Source of the DNA: Aquilaria yunnanensis
Lineage: Eukaryota; Streptophyta; Magnoliopsida; Malvales; Thymelaeaceae
Direction: 5' to 3'
NCBI GenBank assembly: GCA_039654915.1
Contig: CM077594.1
Coordinates: 96,672,893 to 96,736,892 of the forward strand
DNA length: 64,000 nucleotides
The position numbers and the translations under genes are program-made. The notes beneath the pieces are model-generated. The model did not search any database. It saw only the letters and a program-made list of their open reading frames with translations, and had not been told where the DNA came from. Of this stretch, positions 24,292-36,921 are shown piece after piece (within the stretch, counting starts at the first letter, position 1; the number at the start of each line of letters is the position of its first letter).

Positions 24292-25777
24292 AATGAATAC
24301 TCATAAGTATATTGTTATTAAGGGTTTAAATCATCATTATACACTTTGAGTATGATTAATTTTTATATTTTGAGTATTTTTTTCACCAGGTTACTATTCA
24401 CGCGTTTTTACTATTCGCCTATCACTATTCACTGACTTATTGTTCATACGCGTATTCACTATACATATGCAGTTTACTGTTCCTTAATGTTAAAATATAT
24501 ATATTAAATAATTATTTTTTTTATGTAGGTAAAGATCCTTACTTGGTGGCCCTTCACGAGAAAAAATCATAACTGGAGCTATAGGAATCGCAACTGAGTG
24601 ATTCCAAATTCATCTGAAAGCCAACACATAGATCTTTAACTCTGCTTCATTCCGCAAGCTAGTTTGATCATTTTTATTGCCGAAATCTGATTATAGATGA
24701 GACCCTTTGTTATTTCGTGTGCTGAAGAGCAATTTCGGTAGAAAAATCATAACTTGAGCTACGGATGTCCGATTTGAATGAGCAAGCTATCTATTCGAAG
24801 CTAAAGAGGAGATCTACAACTTCCATGCTTTGAGGAAGAGCTGATCTAATGTCTACGATGGCCGAAAAATTAAAAGAGGTTGTGGCCTACCATTGTTGAT
24901 TTGTATTTACCTACATTTTACCATTTTATTTTTACCATTTCACCCACCCCAAAACTTTATAAATAGACACCTTGGGGGGAAAGTGAAGGAGGCCATTTTT
25001 CTTAGGTCTCATTTATGTTATTGTATCATCTTTAGAATTTCTTCTTTAGTTTTGTTCTAGTTTTCAATACCGAAGCTCTGTCCAAGTGTTTTCCCATTCT
25101 TATTCTTGTTCTTCCTTTGATCTTTCAATCTATGTTTATTTCATCTTTCTACATGTTGTTTACTTTTATTATGTCTAACTAATCTTCTTTTTGCTAAGGT
25201 AAAAGGGTGAAGCTTTTGGTGTAGAGGTTATGATTAATTTGAATGGATCACAATGTTAATAGTATTTTCTTCCTTAATCTATTTAACTTCCTTCCTTGTT
25301 AAGTAGGAGTCTTGATTCATCATAGTCAAATCATTGGCACAAAAGCTGCTTGATTCCTTCTGTAGAACATGGCTCTACCGGCTATATTGCAATCTTGAGT
25401 TATTATCGACAAAGGTTGGCATGATAGATACTTGAATCTATTAGCAAGCATTGGCGTTTTAAGATCAATGAATGTTAATACTAACTAAATTTCCCGATTG
25501 AGACCTCTTTTATATGTGGATCTCAATTGAGTGGTAAGATGGGCTAAAATTAATCATAACCGATATACTAAAAGTGGATCCCCTAACCTTAGCTATTTTA
25601 TTTGAATTTGAATTTTTAATTAACACTTGTTCACACTTTACACCAAATACTTTCTCTCTTAAAATCCTGTAATTTGTATTTTTAATTCACTTCCCTGTGG
25701 TTCGACACTCGGACTCCCGAGATTTTATTACTTGCGACAACCTACACTTGGATTACAACTGCTAGAGTACAGTAGCT
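24292..25777 (+). mobile_element. LTR-like repeat, copy 1 (probable solo LTR)
   Basis: The stretch matches 43462-44944 in inverted orientation over its whole length, from aatgaatact(c/t)ataag to (c)agagt(a/g)cag(t/c)agct. Inside are a TATA-like ctttataaatagacacc (about 24954) and, near the 3' end, cgacactcggactcccgaga followed by ttattacttgcgacaac. That last word is a common feature of the U5 end of plant Ty3/gypsy (Tat/Athila-type) LTRs. No gag-pol coding flanks it, so a solo LTR is the best reading. Exact TG...CA ends were not fixed. Confidence 0.65.
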
Positions 25778-26620
25778 TCCGTCAGCTTATCTTCTTATAG
25801 AATTAATCCAACTTCTCTATGGCATTGGCACTTAGCTTGGGAATGGACACGAACAAAGGCTTGCTAGAGAATGTCGAAATAGCTATTGATTCATTCACTC
25901 TCCTGCGTCAATTTCTCAGCCACCGTTCTCACCCTAATTTTTACCATCCTCTTTTGATGATTTATTTACTTTCTAATTTACATAAAATTGTAGGTTCTAT
26001 GGAGGTGTTGTTCAACGTGATAAAGTTGAAGGCTTTTGCCAGTGAATCCAAGGTCTTTAATGCTTTTGAAAAGCAAGAAGCTATGCTTTGGTATCTTGGG
26101 GGCATGAATCCCATTGGATAAGTGATTGGCAGGCATACAATTTCTTAGGCTATGGATTCTAATGCTTATATTACAATTTTTTCCTCTTGAAAAATGCCTT
26201 TGATAATCACATAAAAAGATTGGCTTTTCTGTTAAATGCATAATGATGATAATTCTAGTCTGTCCATTTACAAACCACATATTCTATTATTAGGAGCACT
26301 TTTTTCATGCTTTTCTGTTATGATTTTGCATCTAGGTGAATGCTCCATGCTTATTGCTAATTTTAGGTTTCTTAATGGGTAAAGAATTTTTCTCATTTCC
26401 AAAAGATTAAGGAAAGAATTACACACTTTATAAAGTTAGGGATGAAAATAAATGAAAAATAAATCTAGGGAACTTCCAACATATTTTAACCAATAGAGGA
26501 GAAGCAGGGTTAATGGTTTTAATAGGGCCTAGTTAGACCGAGTTGATTTTTCAGGGGGCCTAGTTCTGAGTCATCCGAGTCTGAAGGCTAAAAATGCATT
26601 TAGGCCAAATAAGCCCTGAA
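25778..26620. other. Unassigned spacer with a 100-codon open frame
   Basis: A plus-strand frame at 25819-26121 starts MALALSLGMDTNKGL and shows no recognisable domain. It has an intron-like tttacataaaattgtag boundary in its middle. It follows directly on the LTR-like repeat and could be residual element DNA. The rest is noncoding. Confidence 0.25.
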
Positions 26621-26626
26621 AGCACC

Positions 26627-27925
26627 ATGAACTCATGTTACCCGAACATTTTACCCTATAGATTATAACTATATCCACCTAACCCCTTGAACTTACCAAA
26701 ATGGGGCACTTTACCAACTACCCCTTTCACGTCACAGTGTTCAACATGTCATAAATATAAAACAAACATCATTTATTGTGCAAGAAGAGTACCCCAAATG
26801 CAAATCCAAACTAGCAACATAATTCTCCTTAGATTCTTCTTTAGTTGCTTTAGGAAACATAAAAGCTAATGAACTAGAAATTTTTTAGTCAAATTCTCTG
26901 TTATCACAATGTTCAAGTTGGAATCATTTACCAAGTCTATCTCAAATTTCTTCTTTTCTTTATAGAAGGCAAAAAGCTCGACAGTAAGTGCATCATGAAC
27001 TGCTTCTCCCCTGGTTTTGGAGATGGATTCCTTAGAGCTACTAATGTTTTCTTTTGCTGCTCATATAAGAGAATTAAAGCCTTTACCTTTTCCTTCAACC
27101 AATGGTAAGAGTTTTTCATATGAACGTTCAAATGGGGTCATTACTTAATTTGATCTTGCTCTCATTCTTAAACCCTTCACCCAATTTAACTCACTCTTTG
27201 CAACCTGGAATCAAGTTGACATAGTCATTCTATTTTATTTCCTTACTAAACATACATGCCCAGATGCAACTACCAATTGCCTAATAGAAGAAATAGCTCA
27301 AAGTTGAAGAAAGTTGTAAGCTTTCTTGGAAAATTTACAAGATTTTCCTTAAAAATGCAAGAAAAATAAAAAATAAAAAAAACTACCTTTAAGCTTCTAC
27401 TACCACCAGAGTTTTGCGAGGCAAGCAAGCCAATACTACAATAAATTAGAAAGAAAAGAAAGATCAAGATTGAGTTAAGATTGAGAATTGATTTTATGGA
27501 ATCTGATCTGCTGGTTTGAAAATTTAATGGCTAGCATCCGGTGCATCAAAAGGTCAATCTTTTGAAGTGAAGTCAGAAAAATGCCATTATAACTCTAAAT
27601 TTTGCTTGCTACAAAACATGAAGAGTAAATTTTGGTTTTAAAAGGACAATGGAATGAGCAAAAGATGGAGGGCCATTGGCAAGTTTTTGGAATTTATTTA
27701 AGTTTTTCGAACAATGTTTCTTAATGATTATTGAAATAGTGGAATTTTAAGAAAGCGAGAAAATGGCGATAAAAATATTTGTTTTAAATCAATCACATGA
27801 TGAGCATGTGACATATAAGGGGTAGTGTGTCCCTTTTTGGTAAATTCCAATGGTAAGTTGGACTAAGTAATAGTTCAGGAGGTAAAATGTTCGGATCACA
27901 TGAGTACTTAGGGACCAAAATTGCT
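26627..27925. mobile_element. Long-TIR element (MULE-like), about 1.3 kb
   Basis: The first ~100 bases and the last ~100 bases are inverted repeats of roughly three-quarters identity. Left words actcatgt, ccgaacattttacc, cttaccaaaa and gtcac pair with right words acatgagt, ggtaaaatgttcgg, ttttggtaaa and gtgac. Long TIRs favour a Mutator-like element, but no clean 9-11-bp duplication was found. The interior holds a minus-strand frame (26937-27131) reading KVKALILLYEQQKKTLVALR that looks like a real protein fragment though I cannot name it. This would fit a captured exon. Confidence 0.5.
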
Positions 27926-29690
27926 CTTATGCTACCACTATGTAGATCGTCGGCTTATCCATAGGGACTCCACCAGTATTAAATCTGAGAACAATTTAAA
28001 AAAAAAAACTATGAATCAAAGGGAAATTGAATATTGATTAAAAGAAATTAGTATTCATTGGTAGGAAGGGCAAGAAGTGTAAATTGGAGCAAAAGGAAAA
28101 TGCCTAGAAAAGAAATTAATCAAATTTGGGCATGTTTGCCTAACTGGCATTCTTCTTTTTCAATCTGAGCTTTTGTACATTTGCTCTTGGTGTAGGGTAT
28201 CCGATTCATGGCAAATCTTAACATGGGATTAATATTAACAAAATTATGAAAGGAATTTTTGGAAAAAGTTAAAATAAAAAAAAAATACTGGAGATCAACT
28301 AGCAGCAAAAACATGAGCTCAAAAGCCAAATAAAGCACTTAAAGCTGTCTCTCTACCCTCAAGTCCTATTTTTTCTGTTCATACAAGGAACCAAAAATTT
28401 TCCAAATATCACAAGATTCTGAGGAGATAAAAGGCATAAATGAGCACTGAAAATGGTCCAAAATGCATTTATTTTGGTTTACTTATTTATTTGGGTTTTA
28501 GAATAAGGCATTTAAATTAATCACATGGAATGTGGTTTGGGTGGATAGAGGGAAAGAGAAAATTGTGCTTGAGTGATATAAAGATGGTAGTTGAAGTGTT
28601 AGATATTTAAGTTTTAGGGTGTTGGGAATAGGATAAAAAATTCTAAGGACTAGAATTGTCATTTTCTACCAAGATCCTATAAAAAAATAACGGCCTAAAT
28701 GATGGAAAGGATTCTAATAGGACAAGCGATATGAGGTATAAGAGCTCCCTAGGACAAAACAGAGTTATGTGACCCTGATAGGACAGGAAAATAAGTTAAG
28801 GGACCCATGGTGGAGTTTACTCAATATGAAAATGATATAGAGTTTTATGATGGCCCAAAAAAATATGTTAAGTCCACGGGGGAGTCATCTAGCTTAGTTT
28901 CATATCCTAAATAGGCACTTGCACATAATCTTGTCCTAAAGAGATACTTTTCTTTTTATTGCACATTTCAATCAGCTACTTTCCGTCACTCACTTTGTTA
29001 AGGTGAATGGAAAATGATGACGTGATGATATGGCAGGTTGAATTTGATTGAAATATAGGTTTTAGGACTTGATTGCCTCAAATTAAAAGTCTACTAAGTG
29101 GGTAAGTTGAGCCAAATAAAGAATTTAAGGATTGCCTAATATCATGCAATAAAACAAGATCACTAATGTGGAAATTTAGATCAATTTCTTGCCACATGTC
29201 CATGGCCGAGTAATTGTATGTTTCCACTCACAACCACCTAGTTTGATCAAGTTCCGACAAGGATTTTGGCAAAATAATAAGGTTTACAGGCAGTTAGAAT
29301 GAAGTTATGGAGAAATTCAAGTGGGAAGAAGAAGAATCAAGCCAACCACTCAAGAAATGAGGTTTCTTCAGCCTCAAGAAACTGGAAATTAGTGGCAGCA
29401 AAGTTCATTTTGATTCTATCAGAGTTTACATGTGGTAAAGGTTGAATATGTTTAGTTTCCCTTATAATCAAAAATCTAGGCTTGTGGTTCACGTGGAAAT
29501 GCTAGGCCTTAGTTGATGATTTAGAGCTAAATAAGCCTATGAGTGGTTTAGGGGTTAGGGATGTCTTTGGGTGTCTGTGGTTTTTCTAGCTAGATATGTC
29601 AGGGCAAGCATTAAGATCCTGTTATGGGAATAGAAGTGCCAATAGATATCTTTAAGGGGGTTTGAGTTGAAGATGTTAGAACATAAGTGG
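27926..29690. other. Spacer, no gene seen
   Basis: Moderately AT-rich DNA without a convincing coding frame. Phrases such as taggacaagcgatatgaggt and tgataggacaggaaaa (28715-28790) suggest decayed repeat material. There is no long repeat shared with the rest of the window. Confidence 0.35.
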
Positions 29691-30235
29691 CAGGAGAAGA
29701 TGGAACTGATATGGCAAAACCTAATCCTTTAGAAAGAAGAGATTATGGGGCTGATCCTTACGAGAGTGAAAATAGTAAGGATGTGGACTATGAAGGAAAA
29801 GAAAAGTAATAATGAGGATGTGGACTATGAAGGAAGAGAGGAGTCTGACTCTAAAAGTTGCTTAACTAAGTTTGAGGAGGTTAATAATGAAATTACCCAA
29901 GAAAATAATTATATGAATGTTACTGTCAGGATTAATGATGGTATTGTTGCAATGCATAGGGGAATTAGACAAAACAGGCTTGAGGACAATGCCAGTCCTT
30001 TAGAATAACCAGTGCAATAGTAGAATGTAAAAGGGGGATTGGCTAATAGGTGTATAGGTTACAGTAGTAACGAGGGGGACTCAGATTATGCATCCTTAAA
30101 AAATGGTTTGGATAGTTCGTACGAAGATAGTGAAGATGTCATTAGGCATGTTCATGTCTTTAACCCTTATACTAATATGAAGGACCATCATATTAATTTG
30201 CAGATTTCTAGGGATTTTTTATGTAAGTAAAGAGA
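29690..30235 (+). pseudogene. N-terminal scrap of a MuDR/MULE-type transposase (probable)
   Basis: Plus-strand frames carry an acidic, repetitive stretch (DVDYEGKE/DVDYEGREE, encoded by a ~50-bp imperfect direct repeat at 29776-29842). Then come DSDYASLKNGLDSSYEDSED and VFNPYTNMKDHHINLQISRD. Plant MULE transposases have this acidic Asp-Tyr/Ser-Glu-Asp leader followed by a F-(N/D)-P-x-T-(D/N)-M-K motif. The frame breaks (stops at 29806 and 30006 regions) and no catalytic domain follows. The assignment rests on this one motif order. Confidence 0.4.
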
Positions 30236-31124
30236 GATGAGAGTGCTTGAAATGAACATAATAATAACAGAAAGAATAACTGAGTCTAATGAAAATATAT
30301 GGTGAAATCCAATCCAAACAAACTCATTCGCGCCACCATTTCTATTGGACCTCCTAACAAATCCTTCATGCTACTAGTCACTTTAGACTTCCGACCAACA
30401 GATAGGTTTGTTTTTTCAGTTAGAAACACACACACACATGTCATTGACATGTTTTTTGAACGTAAATAGAGTATATATAATTAGTACAAATTTATTTAAC
30501 ATTTTAAATGTTAAAAATTTAAATTAAATATATAAAAAATATTTAATAATATGATTCAAAATACAAAAGTTTTAATAAACTTATAAAAATTCACAATAAG
30601 CATAAATAGAAACAAAAAGAAAAGAAAATGCACATTATAGACACAAAAAAGCACAACTTAATGTTAAATATAATCTTAATTTTATTTAAATAGAATATAT
30701 AAACTATATTTTATCCAAGTTAAAAAAAAATGGTAACATAAAGAATATGATGAATTTTGTAGATAGTCCTTAACCTTTAATTTATTCTTTCTTGTCAATC
30801 TTAACTTATTAACTATTCTTTTTTCATTCTAAATTTTTTAAAATATTCCATATTATTTTTTTAATTGTATGGGATCTATTAACTCAGAGTAACAATGCTT
30901 TTCTAACATTTATTTTTTAGATTATTTTAAATTATCTGATAATTTCTCTCTAAGAAATTTGAACTAGGAAATAATTTTTTTAGAATTAAAGAAAATTTTG
31001 CATTATCATTTTTTCCCATAAATGAAATAGTTATTGTATACATTTATTATGTAAGAACTATTAGTTGGGTTAATAAATTGCACCTAGTGGGAACAAATTA
31101 AAATGTTTTTTAGTGTTAATTGTA
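30236..31124. other. AT-rich spacer
   Basis: No coding frame, no clear repeat, only short A/T runs and an acacacacac tract at 30426-30436. Confidence 0.4.
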
Positions 31125-31433
31125 ATTTATCCATCTCATAATAGATAAAATGTTTCTTTGGGTATGAAGATTAAGGTGTATGTAATTTTTTTTTTGTATA
31201 CTGAGAGTTTAAATAATGATTAATAAAGAAAAGATTCTTTTTTGGGGTTTTGTGCAATGAGAGATTGAGTGAAGATTAAAAAAATGTTCTTTATTTAGTT
31301 TTGTATAATGAAAGTTTAAATGTGGGTAAAGAAGTAAATTGGTTGTTTAAAATTTTTCATAAAAGGAAATGTTTCAACCTTTTTTGGACATTCAAAAAAG
31401 AAATACGTTTCATCTAAATGAGGATGGAGGGAG
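31125..31433. mobile_element. Stowaway-type MITE, about 309 bp
   Basis: The right end aaatgaggatggagggag is followed by TA. The left end (atttatccatctcataatag) is its degraded inverted counterpart. The interior words gagagattgagtgaagatta and aatgaaagtttaaat match the MITE at 40829-41183 and, inverted, the relic at 17020-17290. Confidence 0.65.
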
Positions 31434-32076
31434 TATATTTTATCTAAGTTAAAATGCGAACAAATTGAATATTTTATTTGGGATAATTTTCATGAAGACA
31501 CCTCACATCTAATTTTCTTTTTTGTTTCATCTTGAGTATATTATCTACCTCACAAATTAAAGGCTAATGACCCCACAAAATTTACCTTTATACTTATTGC
31601 AACAAACTACTTTAGTTTTTGAAGCAGTTATTTTCCCTATATGTATGGTCTTATTTTTCCTTTCTATTATAGTTTCACAAATACTAATATCACTACAATC
31701 AAATTGACAATATCAAATTTTAGTCTATTTAATTTTTTAATTCAATTTAAAAAATAAAATACTATGGTGTCCCTATTACTAATATAAAGGTAATTAAATT
31801 AAAAAGATCAAAATTGGGTCTCACTTTAAAAGAAAAATAACTTATAATTTGTTGGTAAAATGGCTAGTAAAATGGCTAACTCACTTAGGAAAATAAAATG
31901 AAGGTTGTATTCGTTGTAACAAATAATCACCATATTTGAAAATAAACACCAAATTGTTTTTAATATCAAGTTAATATATCTTTAAAGGTTTAATTGTGAT
32001 TCATATTTAATATTTAACAATAAATTTCATTTAAGTCAAAATATTATTCAATTTATAACTCAATTTATAAAATATA
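31434..32076. other. AT-rich spacer
   Basis: No gene or named repeat is visible between two MITEs. Confidence 0.4.
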
Positions 32077-32913
32077 CTCCCTCCGTCCCGTTTATTTTGC
32101 ACCAAATGCTTTTGCACGCAGACCAAGAACCTACACTATTTAGTTGCTTCTTTCCACAATTGCCCCCTCTTCGTCTATCTGCTTTGACACTGCTTCATCT
32201 CTGGCGAACCACCGCTCCGTGCAACTTTTCACTTGATTCAAGCTCCCTCCATCGTTTATTCCCGCCAGCCTCTCCTTCCGAAATCCGTGGCTACTAGGAC
32301 CGTTGCCCTCTTCTTTCCTTCCGATAGATTCAAGCTCGCACCGTCGTCTATTCCTGCCAGCCTCTCCCATCGGCCTTGATTCGCGTCGATTTGCATCACC
32401 TTTTTTATTCGCGTCGCCTCGTCAATCCACATCGGTCTCGTCAAATCATATCACCTCGTCGATTTGTGTTGGCCTCGTTGATTCAATCCAACCCCTTTTC
32501 GTCCTTTTCTTGTCCCTCTCGCGGAGATTCGGAGCTTCATCGTCAATCGTGCATCCGTCGGTCACACCTATGTCACCGATTCGCGTTGGCCTCATTGATT
32601 TAATCCAGCCCCTTTTCGTCTTTTTCTCGTCCCTCTTGTAGAGAATCGGAGCTCCATTGTCAATCGCACATCCTTCGGTCGCACCTCTGTCGCCGGAGAG
32701 GGGGGTGGAGAGAGAGAGAGAGAGAGAGATAATTGAAATGGGCGAACGCAAAAGAGAGAGAAGGGATCTGTTGGGACGGGAGAGGAATAGATGTGTTATG
32801 TTGGGGATATTTTGGTAAATGAAATGTAAAAAACTTACTTAAAAAGGAAATAGTGCAAAGTTATGGGACTACCCAAAAAGGAAAATTGAGCAAAATATAT
32901 GGGACGAAGGGAG
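32077..32913. mobile_element. Stowaway-ended element with GC-rich interior, 837 bp
   Basis: The ends are ctccctccgtcccgtttatt and ttgagcaaaatatatgggac gaagggag (inverted, imperfect), flanked by TA (32075-32076 and 32914-32915). The interior is much GC-richer and C/T-rich. It holds a tandem duplication with period 117 bp (ggcctcgttgattcaatcca at 32471 and ggcctcattgatttaatcca at 32588). Several open frames result from the skewed composition and show no domain. An element at 40087-40770 has the same ends and layout. Confidence 0.8.
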
Positions 32914-35900
32914 TAGTATTTAAGGGTTTGATTAATAGTGAATATCTTGTTTGTTGCAAAAGTATCAAGATAGGATACTAGTATATTCAAGATCAATCTG
33001 AAGAGTTAACGGTTTTTTTTATAAAGCATTTTTCATGTTTGTGGCAAATTTACTGATGAATTCAAATGTTGAAGGTTAATAGAATATTTTGCAAACATCA
33101 AGATGTTTTTTGGAAATTAGGAGTCCATTTAGAGACTAATTAATGTTTTTCCTATTTCTTAATTATTATCCTATTAAAATTACTCTCAAGAAAGCAAAAA
33201 TTAAAAAAAATCAGGTCCATCAAAATGGAGATCATACAATTAATTAAGAGTAAAATGGTTGAACAATATTTGACACTTTATAATGATGTTTCAATAAAAT
33301 AGTTAATTAATTATTTTCCAATAAATCTTTTGTTACAAGTAGATGTTATATGATATATTTCATCAAATAGATAAGAACAAGATATTTTGGCCTGCATGAT
33401 GTAACGAGTATTTTTTACAATAAATTTAGTATGAAAAATTTAAATAATAAATAATTAAGAATATGAAAAAAAAAAATTATTAAATCCGAACTAACCAAAA
33501 CAATAACTAAAATTAGGTAAATAGAAACATAACATCATATGTATTTTGAAATAATGTATAATTTTTTCATTAAAAATAATTCACTAAAAATTTCCGTCTT
33601 TTATCAACTTAAACTCTAATTCTTAATATCAATGAGAAATTTATTTAAAAAATTTAACTTTCACTTTTAGCAACTATCGACCAAATTATTTTATTAAACT
33701 ATAGAGAACAATTCATACTACAAAATGCAATCATGAATAACAAAATAATATAATTGAAACACAAAATTGTACTTAATTTATGTTAATAAATTTATAATTT
33801 AACCATTAACTTAATAAAGATAAAAATAATAAAAAATAAAATTAAAACCAAATCAATTAGAACCATAGCCAAAAATAGGTAAATTATAATGATTAAAGTT
33901 TTATTTTAAAAATTAAATAAAAGCAACAAAAAAAAGTTTGAACCAAGATAGAAAATGGAAAAATATTAGGTATTAAAGGCTTAACAATTGATTTAATGAA
34001 TGTAAAAAATGGCTTAACAAAAAAATAAATAAATTATGATAACCAATGTCTTACTTTGGATATAGTACATAAAAACAATAAAAAATTTGGGGACCAAGAG
34101 AATAAATAGAATGAATATAGCTAAATATTTATTAAATTTGGGGACTAAAATAAAACAAGAATGTAAAATAGGGACTAACATGGAAAAGATAGAAGCTTAG
34201 GGATTAAATTGACATTTAACTAGACAACCTAAAATTAGATAAATTGTAAAATGGGTCCTAAAAAATGCGAGTACCTTGTGAAAAGGGGTTCAAAACTTAA
34301 AGAATGGTCAATTGTGTCTGAAGAAGAAAAAAAATGCAAATACAAAATAAAAAATATTTATCTTCAATGATAAACAGTAAAAATGACTTTTAGAAATAAG
34401 CAAGGTATGTAGGACCAACGTGTTGTATAGGTAAATTCTATATAGCTATAATATAATCAATATAAGTTATTGATGGAACAATGCAAATGGATAAGAATTA
34501 CGTTAACGTTAAGTAAAATCTGTATATAAATAATTATAAACACAAAGAGTAGTCAATTGAAGATATATTTATTTAGTATCAAAAAACATTAAAGATAATA
34601 AATGAAAAATGACTAAAGCAATTCTATTAATCAATTATATAAAACCATTAAGAGAAAAAAAGTTTCTGATGTTCATAATGTAGAATAATATTGCATAATA
34701 TACATGCATAGGTTTTCCAAATTTTTACTCACTAATAAATTAGTGATAAAACAAAACCTTTTAAGAATCATGCACTCATACATAATACAAATTGTTTACT
34801 TATTCCAACTAATCAAAACTGTAAATCAAATATGTATAAAGTGCTTATATATTATGAAAATTGTGCATTTGTTTCAACTAATTAAAACTTTGAATCAAAC
34901 CTATATAATTAAAACTCTGAGTCAAACCATGTAAAAGAAAAAAAATTAATATTTAATATGGTTAATAAAAGCATGTCTTTCACTTTCATTAAGGTTTTAT
35001 CATCTTAAATTTAAATATGTCATCAAAATTTTTATTTTTCTAACAGTTCATGTTAGGCATCTAAGAGCCTGCCACACTCGTGACCAGGGATCTAGATAGT
35101 CCTCTTTCCTTCAACCTAAAAACCTTTGACTTCTAGTATATAAAAAAATTTCGATTAGCAAAAAGGATAAAAAAGTTTATGAAAAATCATGAAAGTTGGG
35201 GATCATTATGGTGGAAATATAATATCCAGGGACTAAAGAAGACATTTGACCATTTTGCAGGAGAGTATAAAAAATTAAAACGGTGGCCGGACATGTAAAA
35301 AAAGGGACAAAATGCTCTTGGGTCTCTATAATGTTTACTCTGGGTGGGATTATTCCCCAATCTTTATGATGTGACAAACATATTACCATCAGCAAATGGT
35401 CTACCCTCTATCTAGCGACAGTAGGCGAAAGTAGGAAAGCATTATGACAGACATGAAATATTCAAGTACTAAAAAAGAGTTTTCACCATAATTTAAAAAA
35501 GGCAAAAAAACATAAAAACCACGTAAGTTTTACTCTTGATAAACAGTAAAACTCCTCGCTCTTTTAGAATATACTATAATATAATATGATTTTGGGGGGA
35601 GGGGTTTACAGTAGTACTTCACCCAAAAAGACCTAATCATAGTGGCAATATGATATATTTTCCCAAGAGTAATATAATGAATAAGATTGTTAACCAGAAT
35701 ATTATGTAAATCTTTATTGCAAATTTTTTTTTCCATTTTTAGAGTCAAATTCTTAATTAGATATGAACTAAATGTAACATTGTAAAATATAATTTTAATG
35801 TGTAAAATTTAAATGTTTCAAAAATGAGCTCTCTGAAGCCATGCTCTAGTTAAATCTAAACCACTAACAACATATATATGAAACATTTCAATGTTATGCC

Positions 35901-36368
35901 TTATAATTATTTAAATAAATATTTTTAATTAATTATTTTTATCTAAATTATTAATTTAAAGGTGTATTTGTTACAAAAGTCCTATGATAACTCATGGATT
36001 AAAAACATCATTTAGCGCATAAATGATAAATCACACACAAGGCTAATTTTTTGTCTCTTTTTTCTATTTTAAATCCCAAAACTAATATACAACACTAATT
36101 AAATAGACATATAAATGATTTATCCATGAATGCTTCTAAACTATTAAATTGTACTTTTAAGTGTTAATAAAAATATTTCATTAAAGTTAAAGGATAATGG
36201 AATTCATAAAATCCTGTGCTTAAGGTCCTATCTTGTCTAATAATAATATGAAATATAGGATGTTTGTTGCAAAAATTAAATTTTAACACCTCAATGATGG
36301 ATAAAAATGTAATCTAATAGTTTTATGTAAAAGTTTAAACCTTAAAAGAGGCTAGTGTGTAATACATT
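32914..36368. other. Long AT-rich spacer, no gene seen
   Basis: About 3.4 kb of AT-rich DNA. The part 33770-34170 resembles 3470-4030 (ttaaccattaacttaataaa, then aaaacaaaaaaaagtttg-like words), marking a dispersed AT-rich family. Repeated phrases in 34700-34935 (caaattgtttacttattcca; attgtgcatttgtttcaact) form a short degenerate tandem. The open frames present are short and AT-driven. Confidence 0.4.
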
Positions 36369-36420
36369 CACTACTAAAAATAGAAGATTTCCAACAGACA
36401 AATGTGTTAGGCTATTGGAT
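36369..36420. mobile_element. CACTA left-end relic
   Basis: CACTACTAAAAATAG at 36369 is followed by atttccaacagacaaatgtg and ttaggctattggat, the subterminal style of the small CACTA element at 13825. No opposite end was found before the gene at 36922, so this is a truncated or decayed terminus. Confidence 0.45.
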
Positions 36421-36921
36421 AGTGCAAACGAACTTTTCGAATAATTTCATATTCAAAAGTACAATAGATTAAAATGTGAGGTCTCATATGAAAAAAGAAT
36501 TGAAAGGTTGCGGTGTTTTGAAGAATTTAGCCACCTATTATATCAGACCAGCAAAACATAGCAGAATAGCAATAGTTAGGGAGAGGTAGAGAGCAACAAA
36601 GAGGCTTGCAGGCGATGGAGTAAGAGAATAGCAAATCCAGTTAATTAGGAAAAACAGATCTTAAAATGGTTAATAAATTATAATAATAGGTTTATTTTGA
36701 GTACTATAACAGACTAAACTATAAAGACAAAAAGGTTGTGTCCCTTCACACTTTTTATAATTATAATATAATATAATATACACACGTGTGTGTGTGTATT
36801 ACCATAAAGCAAGCCAGCCCCAGATGGGTCTATCACTAATTCACTATCCAGCTCGGTGGGCATACAAGCCACACCATAAACATTATATACTTTGGCACAA
36901 ACAATCACCCCATCCAACAAA

